Below, piece by piece: positions 44,092 to 55,367 of a stretch of 64,000 nt of DNA. The notes beneath the pieces are model-generated. The model was not told where the DNA came from, did no database searches, and was given only the letters and a program-made list of their open reading frames with translations. How positions within the stretch are numbered: position 1 is the first letter of the stretch; each line of letters opens with the position of its first letter. The DNA lies in contig BGKB01000085.1 in the NCBI GenBank assembly GCA_003116975.1, forward strand, positions 1 to 64,000. The letters run 5' to 3'. Both the position numbers and the translations under genes were made by a program. This DNA comes from Aurantiochytrium sp. KH105 (taxonomy: Eukaryota > Sar > Bigyra > Thraustochytrida > Thraustochytriidae).

Positions 44092-44614
44092 GTTCCGACT
44101 GAGACTTTGCTTCTCTCTCGGATGTGGCTTGAAAAGGATTTGGAGTTGCGGATTTGGAGTTGCGGATTTGCAAATCTGATCAGCTTTTTGAGCGCCACCG
44201 TGCTAATGTTCATGGCGAAAAAGCGCCAGAGTATGGCCAGGTTGATCGGCCTCGACGCTCCGGAGCCTTTAGATGCAGAGTTTACAGCAACATACCATCT
44301 CCAGCTCTTTGCAATATTTTGACAGCATAATGCGTCGTCAAAGCGATGATGTGCACGCGCACTCCCGGCGCTCACATGGTATTTTTGTAGGAAAATTTTT
44401 AGCTTCGGCAGTGTTCCGGACACTCTTCAGCTGGCGCCTTGTCCCTGCGAACCTTCGTCGGAGATCGCACTTCGAATGGTTGGTTGCGAGGTGTAGCGGG
44501 ACGTGGCGTAGCGTCTATAGATTCAAAAGCTGCACTTGGTACCTCAGGCTGTCAGTGGCCTGTGACTCGCGCTCTCCCTTTACTTGCCACACATAGCCTG
44601 CCGGATACGCAGCC
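44092..44614. promoter_or_regulatory. Shared divergent promoter region, ZIP and CobW genes
   Basis: These 523 bases separate two divergent metal-homeostasis genes. Near the ZIP start, GGATTTGGAGTTGC occurs twice in tandem (44136-44149, 44150-44163) and runs directly into the perfect palindrome GATTTGCAAATC (44165-44176). TGCACGC at 44352 fits the animal metal-response core TGCRCNC, which could be chance. No gene is seen inside. Confidence 0.5.
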
Positions 44615-46795
44615 ATGGCAGAGCGTTGTCAAAATTGCAGAGAACGTCTCCTGTCTCGTCCACCACGGCGACCGAAGGACGCTGCGGCTTCTGCTCATTC
44701 CGGGCTGCCCGAACCGGGCTGCACGCGCCCGCAGCTGCTGCCGCGACGGACGTCTCAAAACGAGGCCGTAGATAGAGATGCTAAGAGCCAGCTAGGCTCC
44801 CTTACAGATAGTGCATCCGGACATTCAGATTCGGCCGGGACAGGCTCAAGCGAAGCATTGACGTAAGTAGTAAACGAACGCAGGGTCAGCCATCATAGAA
44901 CAAGTACGCGCAAGTGGTGTAGTTTACCTGGCTGGTGGAGGCGGCGCCAATTCTTTTTTCGATGGTTTTCAAGTCAAAGTGGGAGCGTGACTGGCATCGG
45001 GTCCAGGGCTGAGACCCAAAGCAGAACAAAAAAGATGCCCAAGTTTGCGCGCAAGAAGCGAGCGAAGGACATGATGCACGCGGCGAAAGAAGACGTGAAG
45101 CGGCCCAAGAACGAGGAGGGGGGCGTGAAGCAACCCAAGAGTGAAAAAGGACTTGTTCCGGTCACGCTGCTGAGCGGCTTTCTCGGCGCTGGGAAAACTA
45201 CCTTGCTGAGGAATATTCTCCAAGAAAAACATGACGAAGATGGGGAATTCAAGTGCGCTGTCATCGTGAACGATATGGCCGAGCTGAACATCGACAAGAG
45301 CTTGATTGACAAGTCGTCCTTGCTTCGCAGCGATGATGTTATCGCTATGCAGAATGGCTGCATCTGCTGCACACTGCAGAACGACGTTGTGGAGAAGATG
45401 ACGACCTTGGCTTCTTCTGGAGATTTCAACTACATGATTATCGAAGCTTCTGGCGTTTCGGAGCCTCAAGAGATCGCGCGGTTGTTTGCCGAATGTGAAG
45501 ACGAGCACGACCATGCTGATCACGAGAGCGTGACCCTCAACAGCGTCGCCGTCCTGGATACATGTGTGACTGTGGTCGACGTCGCTGATTTTCTTGACAA
45601 TCTCACGACAGTCAAGATTGGTCCGGACAATGGTTCGCCTGCGCAGCTCCTGGTCGAGCAGATAGAGTATGCCAACGTCATCCTCTTGAACAAGACGGAT
45701 CTCTTGAGTGCAGATCAGCTCGCAACTGTAGAGAAGCATGTGCGTGTTCTCAACCCGAAGAGCAAAATACTGCGTTGCCAAAATAGCAAGATACCTATCA
45801 CAAGTATTCTCAACACAGGACTATTTAAAGCCGAAGACTTCGTCTTTGCGCCGGTACTCCCTGATGAACTTGAGGCGGAGCCTGCATGCTGTGAAGCAAG
45901 CATGCGGCGTGGAGAATCTCCGTGTTGCAAGAAGAAACGCACTCTTGACTCGGGAATATCAAAGGTGATTCTCCCTTCAAAGCGAGGACCCAAGACACGG
46001 CATGAATCTCGCTTCGCACTCACATCGTTCATCTATTGTGCGCGACGACCTTTTCACCCTCTCCGTTTCCACAAAGACTTTGTTGAGAAATACTTTGTTT
46101 TTGTAGAGCGCGAAGAAGAAGAGGAAGACGACGTCGAAGACGACGACGTCGAAGACGACGACAAAACGCGTCAAGGTAAGATCGATGATCAAGGGCAAGA
46201 CACGAAGATGAAGGGACGAGATGATACGACGCGAAACAGCGTCGAGTCGGATGGGACGCGCACTGCCGAAGTCCCCTCGTCCTCGAAAGAAGAAGCCGAA
46301 GAAGATGCGTTGAAGGCTCGCCAACGTGATGCTGCCGAAAAGTCGGATGCTCGGTCCAAGGCCTTTGGTTCCCTATGTCGCAGCAAGGGGTTTCTTTGGA
46401 TATCAAGCACACATGATCTGGTCGGGCATTTTAGCCAAGCAGGGAATATTGTGACGATCGAGACCCCGGGCGTGTGGTCCGTGCTGGAAAAGAAAGCCTG
46501 GGCCGGGAGCGAAAAGGAAAAGGCCGAGATTCGAAAACTTTGGGTCGATCCTTGGGGAGATCGACGCCAAGAACTCGTTTTTATTGGGTTCGATTTGAAT
46601 CACAGGAAGGTGCAGGAAGTGCTGGACCATTGCTTATTGACGGACGAGGAATTCGCTCTTGGACTCGATGGTTGGAAGGCCAGCTTTGGCGATATTTTCC
46701 TCGATGGAGGCGAACACGACGAGTACGCGCGCGAAAGCGTCCACTCCGATGAAGAATCCCACAAACAGGACACGGAAAAAGATGAAGGGCGCTGA
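44615..46795 (+). CDS. CobW/ZNG1-type GTP-dependent zinc metallochaperone, two exons
   Basis: I join exon 1 (44615-44862) to exon 2 (44974-46795) across a GTAAGT...TTTTCAAG intron; the frame then runs without a break (689 aa). Exon 1 encodes MAERCQNCRERL and a Ser/Arg-rich stretch. The G domain starts at about residue 145: Walker A GFLGAGKTTLLRN, the metal-binding CICCTLQND (CxCC), ASGVSEPQE, and NKTD for guanine. An Asp/Glu-rich linker (EEEEEDDVEDDDVEDDD) is followed by the CobW C-terminal domain (KGFLWISSTHDLVGHFSQAG, QELVFIGFDLNHRKVQEVLDHCLL). The family delivers Zn2+ to client enzymes with GTP hydrolysis. If the intron is wrong, the protein starts at ATG 45035. Its neighbour is a divergent ZIP transporter. 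Confidence 0.88.
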
Positions 46796-47039
46796 TCGCG
46801 CCAGTTTGAGATTTTCTAATCCAATTACAAATGAAATCGAACGATCAATACGATTTATGGGTGTGAGCGATGTCGAAAAATCCAGCCGGCCAGCCAACTA
46901 GGCCTTAAAAAAAATATTTTTTCAACCATTCTCTGGGACCTTAAAACGGCGAGTCCCCCGAAAAAGATCTAGCTTGGGCATAGTATGCTGCATCAACAAT
47001 CGTGGCAGAGCTGCCTGCGCCAGCAAACCCGGAGTCACC

Positions 47040-48341
47040 ATGTTCTCCAGCGGCGCCGCTGTGCAGAGCGTGAGCGCTGACAAGCCATGCAGGTGCGTCG
47101 AGGCCCTGCCCACGGCGACCTCTGCCACACTCGACGGGGGAGACTCACTAGGAGCCGGCGCCGATGCAGCGCTCGATGACTTCGACGAGGTTCACGCCGA
47201 CAAGCACCTCTTCCTTGCTGGCACGCAGCGACTAGGCGCCGAAGAGGATACCGGTGATGCCAATGAGATTGTGCTTTTTGAATACCTCGAGGCAGGCAAC
47301 AAACTAGAAACGCGCGCGCGCATGAAACATCCTGGCGAGGTTTGGCAGCTCGCGCCTCATGCAACAAGGAGAGATCTCCTCCTCACAATCGCAGGGACGG
47401 GAGTTGAACGCCAAGGAATGCTCTTTCGCTTCGACGCTGACGCAGGATCACTCAACGAGCTGGCGCGCGTCCCCACTACGACTGACCACACGCTGCGCAA
47501 GCTTCTTTGGCACCCACCAGAAACCTCAGCTGCAGGTTCACTTGGCGGCGAAGACTTCGAAGATGACCACGAGCTTTCGGAGAGGTTCTTGGCTGTTCAC
47601 GACGGCCTCGTCCGTCTTTGGGACGTCGAGCAAAGTCTCACGCAAATGGACGACATTGGCACCTGTTCGCTCCCATCGCCTCGATCGCTCGGCGCAGCTT
47701 GTTGGGATCCGCACCATATTCATGAGGTCTCCGTGGGTTCGGGCGACAAGGTCGTTGGGATCGACCTTCGCTCCATGGAAATCACGCGCCGCATTGACGG
47801 CGCGCACAAGCTTGGTGTTCGCGACCTCGACTATAACCCCAATAAGCCATATCACCTCGTCACGGGTGGTGAGGATCGGCGCGTTAAGTTCTGGGACGTG
47901 CGCAAGCCCGACCAGCCGCTCAAGGTCATTCTGGCACACGATCACTGGGTCGGCGCCGTACGCTACAACCGCTTCCACGACCAGCTTGTCCTGTCCGCAG
48001 GTACCGATAGCCATGTTTCTCTTTGGCGCCTCTCCTCGATTTCCTCTGCACCACTCCTGGGACTCGACGACGATGACGACGACGCCAGTGACGTCGGCAA
48101 TGATAGCGATGATCCAGATGACCGAGATACTGACGCGCATAGCAAAGGAGGCGCTTCAACGGCCGCAAGCACGAGTGAGACCGCTGACGGCCTGGTCAAG
48201 TCCTATGAAGACCATGCCGACAGCGTCTACAGCGTGGCTTGGAGCGCCGCCGAGGCTTGGGTCTTTGCCTCGCTTTCCATTGATGGCAAACTTGTCGTGA
48301 ATCACGTTCCGTCGGCGGAAAAGTACAAGATTCTGCTATAG
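47040..48341 (+). CDS. EIPR1: EIPR1/TSSC1-like WD40 protein
   Basis: I take ATG 47040 (433 aa); the frame extends upstream to 46974 without another ATG, and an unseen first exon is possible since known homologues start with a short YGLxxQARAL segment. Family-specific stretches are clear: HPGEVWQLAPH near the start, HKLGVRDLDYNPNKPYHLVTGGEDRRVKFWDVRKPDQP, and AHDHWVGAVRYNRFHDQLVLSAGTDSHVSLWRLSSISS. The end reads YEDHADSVYSVAWSAAEAWVFASLSIDGKLVVNHVPSAEKYKILL. Animal EIPR1 (about 387 aa) binds EARP and GARP tethering complexes in endosome recycling and dense-core vesicle sorting. A Ser/Asp-rich insert (DDDDDDASDVGNDSDDPDD) between the last blades makes this copy longer. Confidence 0.9.
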   Translation: MFSSGAAVQSVSADKPCRCVEALPTATSATLDGGDSLGAGADAALDDFDEVHADKHLFLAGTQRLGAEEDTGDANEIVLFEYLEAGNKLETRARMKHPGEVWQLAPHATRRDLLLTIAGTGVERQGMLFRFDADAGSLNELARVPTTTDHTLRKLLWHPPETSAAGSLGGEDFEDDHELSERFLAVHDGLVRLWDVEQSLTQMDDIGTCSLPSPRSLGAACWDPHHIHEVSVGSGDKVVGIDLRSMEITRRIDGAHKLGVRDLDYNPNKPYHLVTGGEDRRVKFWDVRKPDQPLKVILAHDHWVGAVRYNRFHDQLVLSAGTDSHVSLWRLSSISSAPLLGLDDDDDDASDVGNDSDDPDDRDTDAHSKGGASTAASTSETADGLVKSYEDHADSVYSVAWSAAEAWVFASLSIDGKLVVNHVPSAEKYKILL

Positions 48342-48679
48342 ACATGTTTGCGGTCTGACGGGGCAATTTGGTCAACAGGGATGGGATGGGACGGGATGAC
48401 AAGGCTGTCAAGACTATTCGTTCCAAGTCTTGCGTTATGTTGATTGTACTTACTTGCTTGGGAGAGCGACTTTGAGGTTTCTAGCTGATCGTTATACTTT
48501 TACAAAATGTTGCTGCACTCACCACATTGTTTTTGTGACAAGAGAAAAAAGAGTCTGTCTGCGTGTGTTTGCGAGCACATCATAATAGGTCTAGGTTTCC
48601 CATGGACACAGATATACCGTGCGTCATCGCACTGTACGTTTTCCAAAAGCGAAATCCTTCGCGTACACGGCAATTGCTC
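48342..48679. other. Spacer between convergent EIPR1 and CWC22 genes
   Basis: AT-richer DNA where two genes converge; expected to carry both 3' untranslated regions. A short GGGATGGGATGGGACGGGATG run lies near 48378-48398. No gene is seen. Confidence 0.45.
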
Positions 48680-49796
48680 TCACTCGCGGCGTCTACGCTT
48701 GTGGCGCGGCTCTGCCATGGATCGCGACGAATCTGAGGAAGAACTGCTTCTCGAACTGCTGCTGCCACTGCTGTCACTGCTCTCGCTGTCTGAACGACGA
48801 CGGCGACGATGATGACGACGACGTCGGCGCGAGCCTGTACGGCTGTCGCCGCTGCTGCTGCTCCCACTGCCACTGCCACTGCCACTGCCACTGCTGCTGC
48901 CACTGCTGCTGCTGCTCCCACTGCTGCTGCGCGAAGAGGCAGAGTCGCTATCCGAAGAGGAGGAGCTCGAGCCATCGTTTTCTTCATCGCGGGCTCGGCG
49001 TGCCGCCAGTTCGGCTGCGCGCCGAGCCTCCAGCAGACGAGGCGCATTCTTGTAGTAAGCACGCATATTGTCGGTGAGAGGACCGAGCCCACTCTTGGTG
49101 AAAAAGGTAATGCTGAAGGCAGTGTCAGCGAGATTGTCTCCCATGGGAAACATAAAGCGAAAGATGTGCTCCATTTCAGGGTTCAAGAAGCGGTCACGTA
49201 ACTTGTTCATGCCCAGCTCCTGAGCCATTTCGACGCACAAATGCTTGACAAAGATGCGTTTCGTGGGGTTCGAGGCCGCTTCCGTCATGTGCACCACCTC
49301 AAAGACCGTCCAGGGCACTGCATCGTTGCTCAAGAGATGAGCAAAAAGAGAGGCAACGTTTCGCAACTGATTTGTCTCCAATCGATGAATAGTATCATAC
49401 TGTGTCTTGAAGGCATCCATGAAACACTCTTGATACACGCGGGACATTCTGCAAAAACGTTGCGCAATTAGCGCGTGGTACCGATTAAAGGTCTTCTCTT
49501 GAGAGCAGCTTTCAATGATCATATTCACCAGTTCGGACTCAAGACCCACGGGGATCCGAAGTTTAATGAGCTTGTGGGCAGCCTCCTCAAAGGTCAGCGA
49601 AGACATAATGGTGAGATAAATATTCCTTCGCAGCGCCACCAATTCAGACTCGGAGAGATCCTTGATTTCTTCGGCAGCCTTTTCCTTTCCATGATTCGCG
49701 GCCTCTTCCGCGCCGCCGGTATCCGTAACTGCAGCCTTTTTCCCATGACCGCGGTGCGTGCTGGTGCTGCGTCCGCTTCCACCGCTGCTACTGCCG

Positions 49797-49827
<31 letters not shown>

Positions 49828-51289
49828 CATCGCTGTCATCGCCGCTGCCACCACTCTCCTCCGTGTCAGATTCGCTTCCACTCGAAGAACCGGTACTCGA
49901 GCTGGAGCTGCTCTCGACGCCTCCCAGAATCTCCTTTTGGATGGATCGCCACATGAGCTCCGATTGGCGGAACTTACGGTCCACTGAAAACGTATCGAGT
50001 CTTTCTAGCGGGTCGAGCTCGTCGTCAAGGCCAATTTCGTGCACGATGCGATCCGAGTCCTCCACAAGGTCGAGGTTCGGCTTGATGATGGCGGGAAAAT
50101 CGGCAAAGTCCTTCTTCCGGATCTCAAACAGGTCCTCAATCATGTACTGCACACGTTCCGAGACGATACCTTCCTGCAAAAGCGTTCGAAGCTGCTCAAA
50201 GATCATGTGCAGGCCATTTGGCACGGACTCGCTGAGATGCTGTCCAATCTGCTTTGTAAACTCGACGGCAACTTCCACCGAGTCGTCCGTTGGTCGGGCC
50301 AAGAGCAGGTGAATTACTTCGAGCGCCAAGAGATCATGTGCCACTTGTTGGTTCACAAGGTGGGCAATGAATCGGACGAGCGCCGTGGACTCGGGCTTGT
50401 TGCGTTTCTGGAACGCCCGACGAAAGCTCACCACAACTCGCGTTACGAGGAGATCGCCCACCTCGGGAAGCTTGGTATTAATGACAGCCGCAACGGCCGC
50501 GTATACGGGCGTATATCCGACAGAAGCCAGCTGGGCCTTCATGAGCGCGCGCACGAGCAAACCTTTGCCACGCACAAGATTGTACTCGAAAAAGGCGGGA
50601 AGAAGTCCTTGAATATTGTTTTGGGTCACGCGGTTTACCAGGCCATTCAAACCTTTCAAAAGGCTCAGCCACGTGAGCTGCTGCCGCTCCTCGGTGGTGC
50701 GCTGAATCTTGGCGCGGGCCATCGCACGCACGAGCTCCTTTCTCCGTTGTGGTGGCATGTAAATGCCGAGCTGGTGTTTACGGTATGAGAGAGTCACGCG
50801 TTTGGACCAATGTTTAGGAATTCCCCGCCAGCTTTCGCGCCCACTGCTACGACCGCTGCCGTAACTCTTGCTCCGGCTCCGGCTCGGGCTGCGAGGCGGC
50901 CGAGACTGGCCTTTGCCTGATGGTGGGCCACGCAATTCACTTCGGTCGCGTGGTCGCTCACGTGAAGCTTGGCTGCTGCTTCGGTCCCGGTTTGATGAAG
51001 TGGCGATGGCGGCGGTGGCGGCGCCTTCTGGTGCAGGCTTTTCAACTTCGAGAGGAGATTGCTCCTTGGCAACGTGATCACTGTTTCGCTCAGCCTCTTC
51101 TTCCACGTGAATCTTGTTTTCATTTTTTCCCTCAAGGTTCTTGGGGCGAGACGAAGGTGCGGATGATGACGATGACGAAGAAGAAGAAGAAGAAGCAGCC
51201 GAGGCGGCACTCTTCGCACTCGCCCGTGTTGCTGAGGATGCGTCCGAGGCTGCCGAAGACTCGGAGTCCGAGCGTGCGCGCTTCGACAT
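48680..51289 (-). CDS. CWC22: Pre-mRNA-splicing factor CWC22 homologue
   Basis: Frame of 869 aa from ATG 51289. Residues 1-150 are Ser/Arg/Glu-rich. A MIF4G domain starts near residue 165 (YMPPQRRKELVRAMARAKIQRTTEERQQLTWLSLLKGLNGLVNRV, then NIQGLLPAFFEYNLVRGKGLLVRALMKAQ). After IGLDDELDPLERLDTFSVDRKF comes a Ser/Gly/Asp linker, and then an MA3 domain (LRRNIYLTIMSSLTFEEAAHKLIKL...). The FMFPMGDNLADTAFSITFFTKSGLGPLTDNMR ending of the core is typical. The tail is a long Ser/Gly run and an RS-like Arg/Ser region. CWC22 binds eIF4A3 and seats the exon junction complex in the spliceosome. Length is close to human CWC22 (908 aa). Ser tracts are encoded by GCT/CTG-type runs prone to length change. 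Confidence 0.92.
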
Positions 51290-52673
51290 GGTGCTATCTA
51301 CTCGCGCCTACACGCAATTGCGTGCGCGAGCGCGAGCACAAGCGCGCGAGAGTGCCAAGGGTCGTTTTGCACTGGCCAACCAGCTAGCAGGCTAGGCACG
51401 CCTGGCTGGTTTTCTTTCGCGTTACCTGGCCGAGATCGTCCGTCGCCAGAGCTTGTGTATGCGCCCGCGAGGGTCTGGTCTGCGCCGCTCTTTCTTCGCT
51501 CGCTCGAAGGGTTCCCACGCCGTGGGCCCCGACGCACCGCGCAGGACGCCTCCAAGTCGTCCTGCGGCCAAGATGATCTGTTTGTTTCTTTTGTTTCTTC
51601 ACTCGCGTCTCGGTGGTCTCTTGTTTCGCGTAGCACCAGCTTAAGACTTGCTACATCAGGCCCCAAGACCTTGGCGAGCTTTTCGGGGAGGAAAGAACAA
51701 CAAGATCAATGCTGGGTGGGCGGCAGAAAGTGCAGCACAAGCTTCTCTCTTGAAGAAGAAAGAGAGGTAGGCCTATACTCCCTCCTCCCCCAAGAAATTA
51801 AGCAATGCGAGAACAAAAAGGTCCGAGTGCAACGTATGCCCAATCAGCCTGACCGACATGACAGGCTCCTTCCTTGCGAAGAAGAAGGAGAAGGAAGAAC
51901 TCAAGATGGAGAATGCTCCTCCCAAAATGTTCAAGCATTGCAATGACACATTGCCAAACAGAAGAGACTCAAGTATACACATTTCGTTCTTTGAGAATGA
52001 TTCCTGCCTGCTGCTCATAGTCAGTCTCACGAGGCTTTGGTCGTTCTTGCTGGTCAAGTTGGCATTCCACCCACACAAAGTCTACGATCCGTATCATTAC
52101 CAAAGAAAATCACAGCCCTCTGGCCTCTCTCTCTCCACCTTCCCCCCCTAAATTCTCCACCATTCCCCGCCCCCCAGCACTTTTCCCCTTTCGCCGCCAT
52201 GTTCATCCTTGCTCCGTTTCCGGAGCCTTCGCTCTCGCTCTCCGCATCGCTCGCCCTTTCGCCAGTCACTTCACATTTCGAGGCGACGGTTGCTCCGTTT
52301 CTTCTTCTTCTTCTCCGTCTTCTTCTTCGTCTTCTTCTTCTTCTTCTTCTTCTTCTTCTTCTTCGCCCTCTTGGCCCCCGCGGTTTTTATCCCCGCGGGC
52401 CCGGCGCGTTTTCGCCCCGCGCGCACACCTCCGTGCGCCGTGCGCCGTGCCCGCCGCGGATCTCTGCTGCGTACCCCCTAGGGTTAGGTTTTCTCGGCGG
52501 AGCCGGGGTGGCAAGCAGTGCTTGGTGGGTGGCGGGCGGCGTGGGGGGCAGGGCGGGAGACTTGGCGCGCCTCCTTGGCGCCATTGAGCGCGGCGGAGAG
52601 GGCGAAAGGCCAATCACCGATTGAGACACACGAGCGCCAGGAGTCTGTCTCGCGCTTCGCCTCGCCAGGGAAG
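51290..52673. other. Spacer between divergent CWC22 and RPL26 genes
   Basis: Head-to-head promoter region of two genes. A CTT/TTC microsatellite occupies about 52297-52368. Frames at 51455-51946 and 52037-52624 show no domain and the second is mainly the CTT run. A telobox-like word lies at 52479-52490. Confidence 0.4.
52479..52490 (+). promoter_or_regulatory. Telobox-like element upstream of RPL26
   Basis: TAGGGTTAGGTT lies about 185 bases before the RPL26 ATG; its complement AACCTAACCCTA resembles the AAACCCTAA telobox known from plant ribosomal-protein promoters. Function here is inferred only from position and likeness. Confidence 0.4.
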
Positions 52674-53442
52674 ATGAAGTTCTCGGTACGTGCGCGAGGG
52701 CGCGCCTGCCGCCGCTGCCCGCCGCCCTGCCCGTCGCGCTCGCTTCGCATCGCCCCCGCCCCGCGCATGGAGCGCGTGGTGGAGCGCATCATGTCGCGGC
52801 GAGATGACGAGGAATGACTGGCACCTGGCCAGCCAGCCAGCCAGCCAGCCCGCCCGCCCGCCCGCCCGGGCGCGCGACGGGAAGGAGACGGGGCGTGCTG
52901 CGCAAGAGAATTGCGCGGCATATGATGGGTAATGACGACGATGAAATCAACAGAGTAACTGACGGAATGGAACGCTTTACCGACGTGCTTATTTTCTACT
53001 CTTCGCTGTCGCACGCGGAAAACCTTACGTATCACAGCCCTTTGTTTCGTCCTCGCGGAGGAAGAACCGCAAGGCCCACTTCGGTGCGGACTCCAACCGC
53101 CGCCAGAAGCTCATGAGCTCCCCGCTCTCCAAGGAGCTCCAGCAGCAGCACAAGGTCCGCGCCATGCCGGTCCGCAAGGATGACGAGGTCGTCATTGCCC
53201 GCGGCAAGTTCAAGCTCGTCGAGGGCAAGGTTGTCTCGTGCTTCCGCAAGAAGTTCGTCCTCCACATTGAGGGCGCCAAGATCACCAAGCAGAACGAGCA
53301 GCCCGTCTTCGTCGGCATCCACCCCTCGAACGTCATCATTAAGCGCTTGAAAATGGACAAGGACCGCAAGGCCACCCTCGAGCGCAAGGCCCGGGGCGCC
53401 CAGAAGAAGGTGAGCAGCGGTGATATTAGCCAGATGGACTAA
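52674..53442 (+). CDS. RPL26: 60S ribosomal protein L26 (uL24), two exons
   Basis: Exon 1 is four codons (MKFS, 52674-52685), followed by a GTACGT donor and a 352-base intron ending in CGTATCACAG. Exon 2 (53038-53442) continues [59 protein letters not shown], which matches eukaryotic RPL26 (MKFNPFVTSDRSKNRKRHF..., [17 protein letters not shown]). The KOW-type core [28 protein letters not shown] is also clear. The total is 138 aa, close to the usual 145. The protein sits near the polypeptide exit tunnel of the large subunit. The tiny first exon is a common layout for ribosomal protein genes, and exon 2 alone has no ATG before MSSPL, supporting the join. Confidence 0.95.
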
Positions 53443-53607
53443 GGGATTCTCTCGGCTGCCTGCGTGAGCGGGCGAGCGCTCGTTCATGCAACTCCTGTGC
53501 ATTCCCTTCCAACTTTTATCGACTACCCGCAATCAGCTTATTCGCAGATCCTGGTTTTCTGACCATTCGTTTCTCATTTCTTACTGCTACATGCTGCTCC
53601 ATCGCGA

Positions 53608-54306
53608 TCAGCTCTTGAACACCTTGTCGCACCGTCCTGGCCTGTGCGAAAGCTTGTGCGCAAACTTTTGCGGCAATGTGGATCGCAGCACGCAATGCGA
53701 ATCAAGCCATCCGCGACTGTGTGCGCGAAGGTCGCGCGCCAGTTGGAACTCGCCCTGTGCACAGCAGCAACGCGGACAGGCGCGACCTAGGAACCAGCGT
53801 TTCATTTCGGCTCTTGGGTCCACGCAGACTTGGGCCAGAGCCACGCCTTGTCGTCGCACAATCGCCTTGAGCGGGCTACTTCCCGTCACTGCGCAGACCA
53901 CGCTTCCGTCTGGCTTTTCCACGCGCGTCGCGAGCACTTCGTATGGTGTCTCGTTTTCGCAAACATCGCACGTGCGAAGCCTCGCGTATGCGCACAAGAA
54001 GAATTCGTCGCGTTTGCGCTCCACGGCAACGCGAGAGTCTTCAGAGCGCGCGTCGGGCAACGCCTGCGCCGACACGTATTTTGCAGCGCTCTTGCCGAGC
54101 ATCGCCGCAGTTCCAGACATCTTGCGCTTGTTTTCGAAGACCACCGCTTCTTTTTTCTTGCCTTCTTCTTCGTCTTCGCGGTCGCCGTTGTTGTTGTCGT
54201 CATTCCCTTCGGAGTCCGTTTCCCAGCCCGTCTCCGTCTCGGCGACCTTGGCCAAATTGACCTTGTCCAAGGCACGGTCAAGGCGGATTTTGCTTGGGCG
54301 CATCAT
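53608..54306 (-). CDS. Hypothetical protein with paired Cys motifs, 232 aa
   Basis: Frame from a double ATG at 54306. The N-terminal half has an acidic Asp/Asn/Glu stretch (about residues 28-50) followed by a Lys patch. The C-terminal half looks folded: FFLCAYARLRTCDVCENETPYEVLATRVEKPDGSVVCAVTGSSPLKAIVRR and CPRCCC at about 177-182, so a zinc site from CDVC plus CPRC is plausible. I do not recognise the family. It converges with RPL26 across 165 bases. The biased acid/lysine make-up followed by a Cys-ordered region is unlike chance frames nearby. Confidence 0.6.
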   Translation of the reverse strand: MMRPSKIRLDRALDKVNLAKVAETETGWETDSEGNDDNNNGDREDEEEGKKKEAVVFENKRKMSGTAAMLGKSAAKYVSAQALPDARSEDSRVAVERKRDEFFLCAYARLRTCDVCENETPYEVLATRVEKPDGSVVCAVTGSSPLKAIVRRQGVALAQVCVDPRAEMKRWFLGRACPRCCCAQGEFQLARDLRAHSRGWLDSHCVLRSTLPQKFAHKLSHRPGRCDKVFKS

Positions 54307-55367
54307 CCTCCTTTCTTCTTGTGGACGGCGTCCTCGACCTTGTTGTGCTCGCGCGCCCGGCTCGCTCGCTCAACCTGCTTCTTCCTTTCCGTGTTTCCAC
54401 TCTACTTCTTCTTCGATTCCACTTTACTTTACTTCTTTGGATCACGTCAACGAGCACCTGCGTCACGTTATGCAGGCAGTTTTGCTCACTCGCCTTTCTC
54501 GTCGTCCTCGTGAAACAACACTCCCCCAAAATTAAAGAAAAGAAGTCCTCGCTTGCTGCTTGATGCATCCATCCTTTGGCTTGCATTTGTGCGTTATACG
54601 GTATCGTGCCTTGTACCGTACAAGAAGACTTTTTCACTCTGGTACGCAATCATCAATATCGTACTTGCACGCTCTCTCTCTCTCTCTCGCGCTTTGTCTC
54701 TTTTCGGCCTTGGTGGGCGTGCGTCCGTCGGCCACAAGTCTGCGACTCCGACGACATGCTTTAGAGACTCTCTCGCGCTTTCTCAAGTTCTTCGCCGGCA
54801 GCGATCAGGCGAGCCCTGCGTCGAAGCCCTTGCTTCTGGGCCGAGGCAAGCTGCTGGCCTTCTGCCTCCGCTCGCTCGCTGTCTGCCTGTCTGCACCAAG
54901 CCCAGCGACAGACGACATCTCGGGCACGTGCACGTGCGACACTCTGGCCGGCCTGCAGTCCACATTTCCGACGCGTGCTCGCTCGCTCGCTCGCTCGCTC
55001 GCTCGTTCGTTCGGGCGAAGCTGCTTTCGCGCCCGTGCACGCGCGCTCGCTCGCTCGCACGCGCAAGCGCAAGCGCAAGCGCACGCACGCGCAAGCGCAA
55101 GCGCGCAAGCTCCTCGCACTCAAGGGCGCGCGTAACGAAGAAGGAGCTCTCCGCTCGCGCGCGCAGAGCTGTAAAAACCATCCGCGGTCCCTCCAGGCGA
55201 CCGACTGCGAGCGACCGACTGCGAGCGACCAACCGACCGGACGATCGTCCGCACGCGACGCGACGCGGACGCACGCAGACGCCGACGACCGCGACGGAGA
55301 GGCCCGGGGACGAGGCCTACCTTGCTGGTGGAGACGCTAGCGCTCGCGGCGAAGCGAAGAGGCAAGC
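54307..55367. other. Divergent promoter region, hypothetical and GYSWET-repeat genes
   Basis: GC-rich with GCTC runs near 54975-55010, GCAAGC runs near 55065-55110 and GACCGACTGC repeats near 55195-55230. Open frames on both strands are composition artefacts. No gene is supported. Confidence 0.4.

Noticed and set aside
52037-52624. Leu-rich frame ahead of RPL26
   Set aside because: It is mainly the translation of a CTT/TTC microsatellite in the promoter region.
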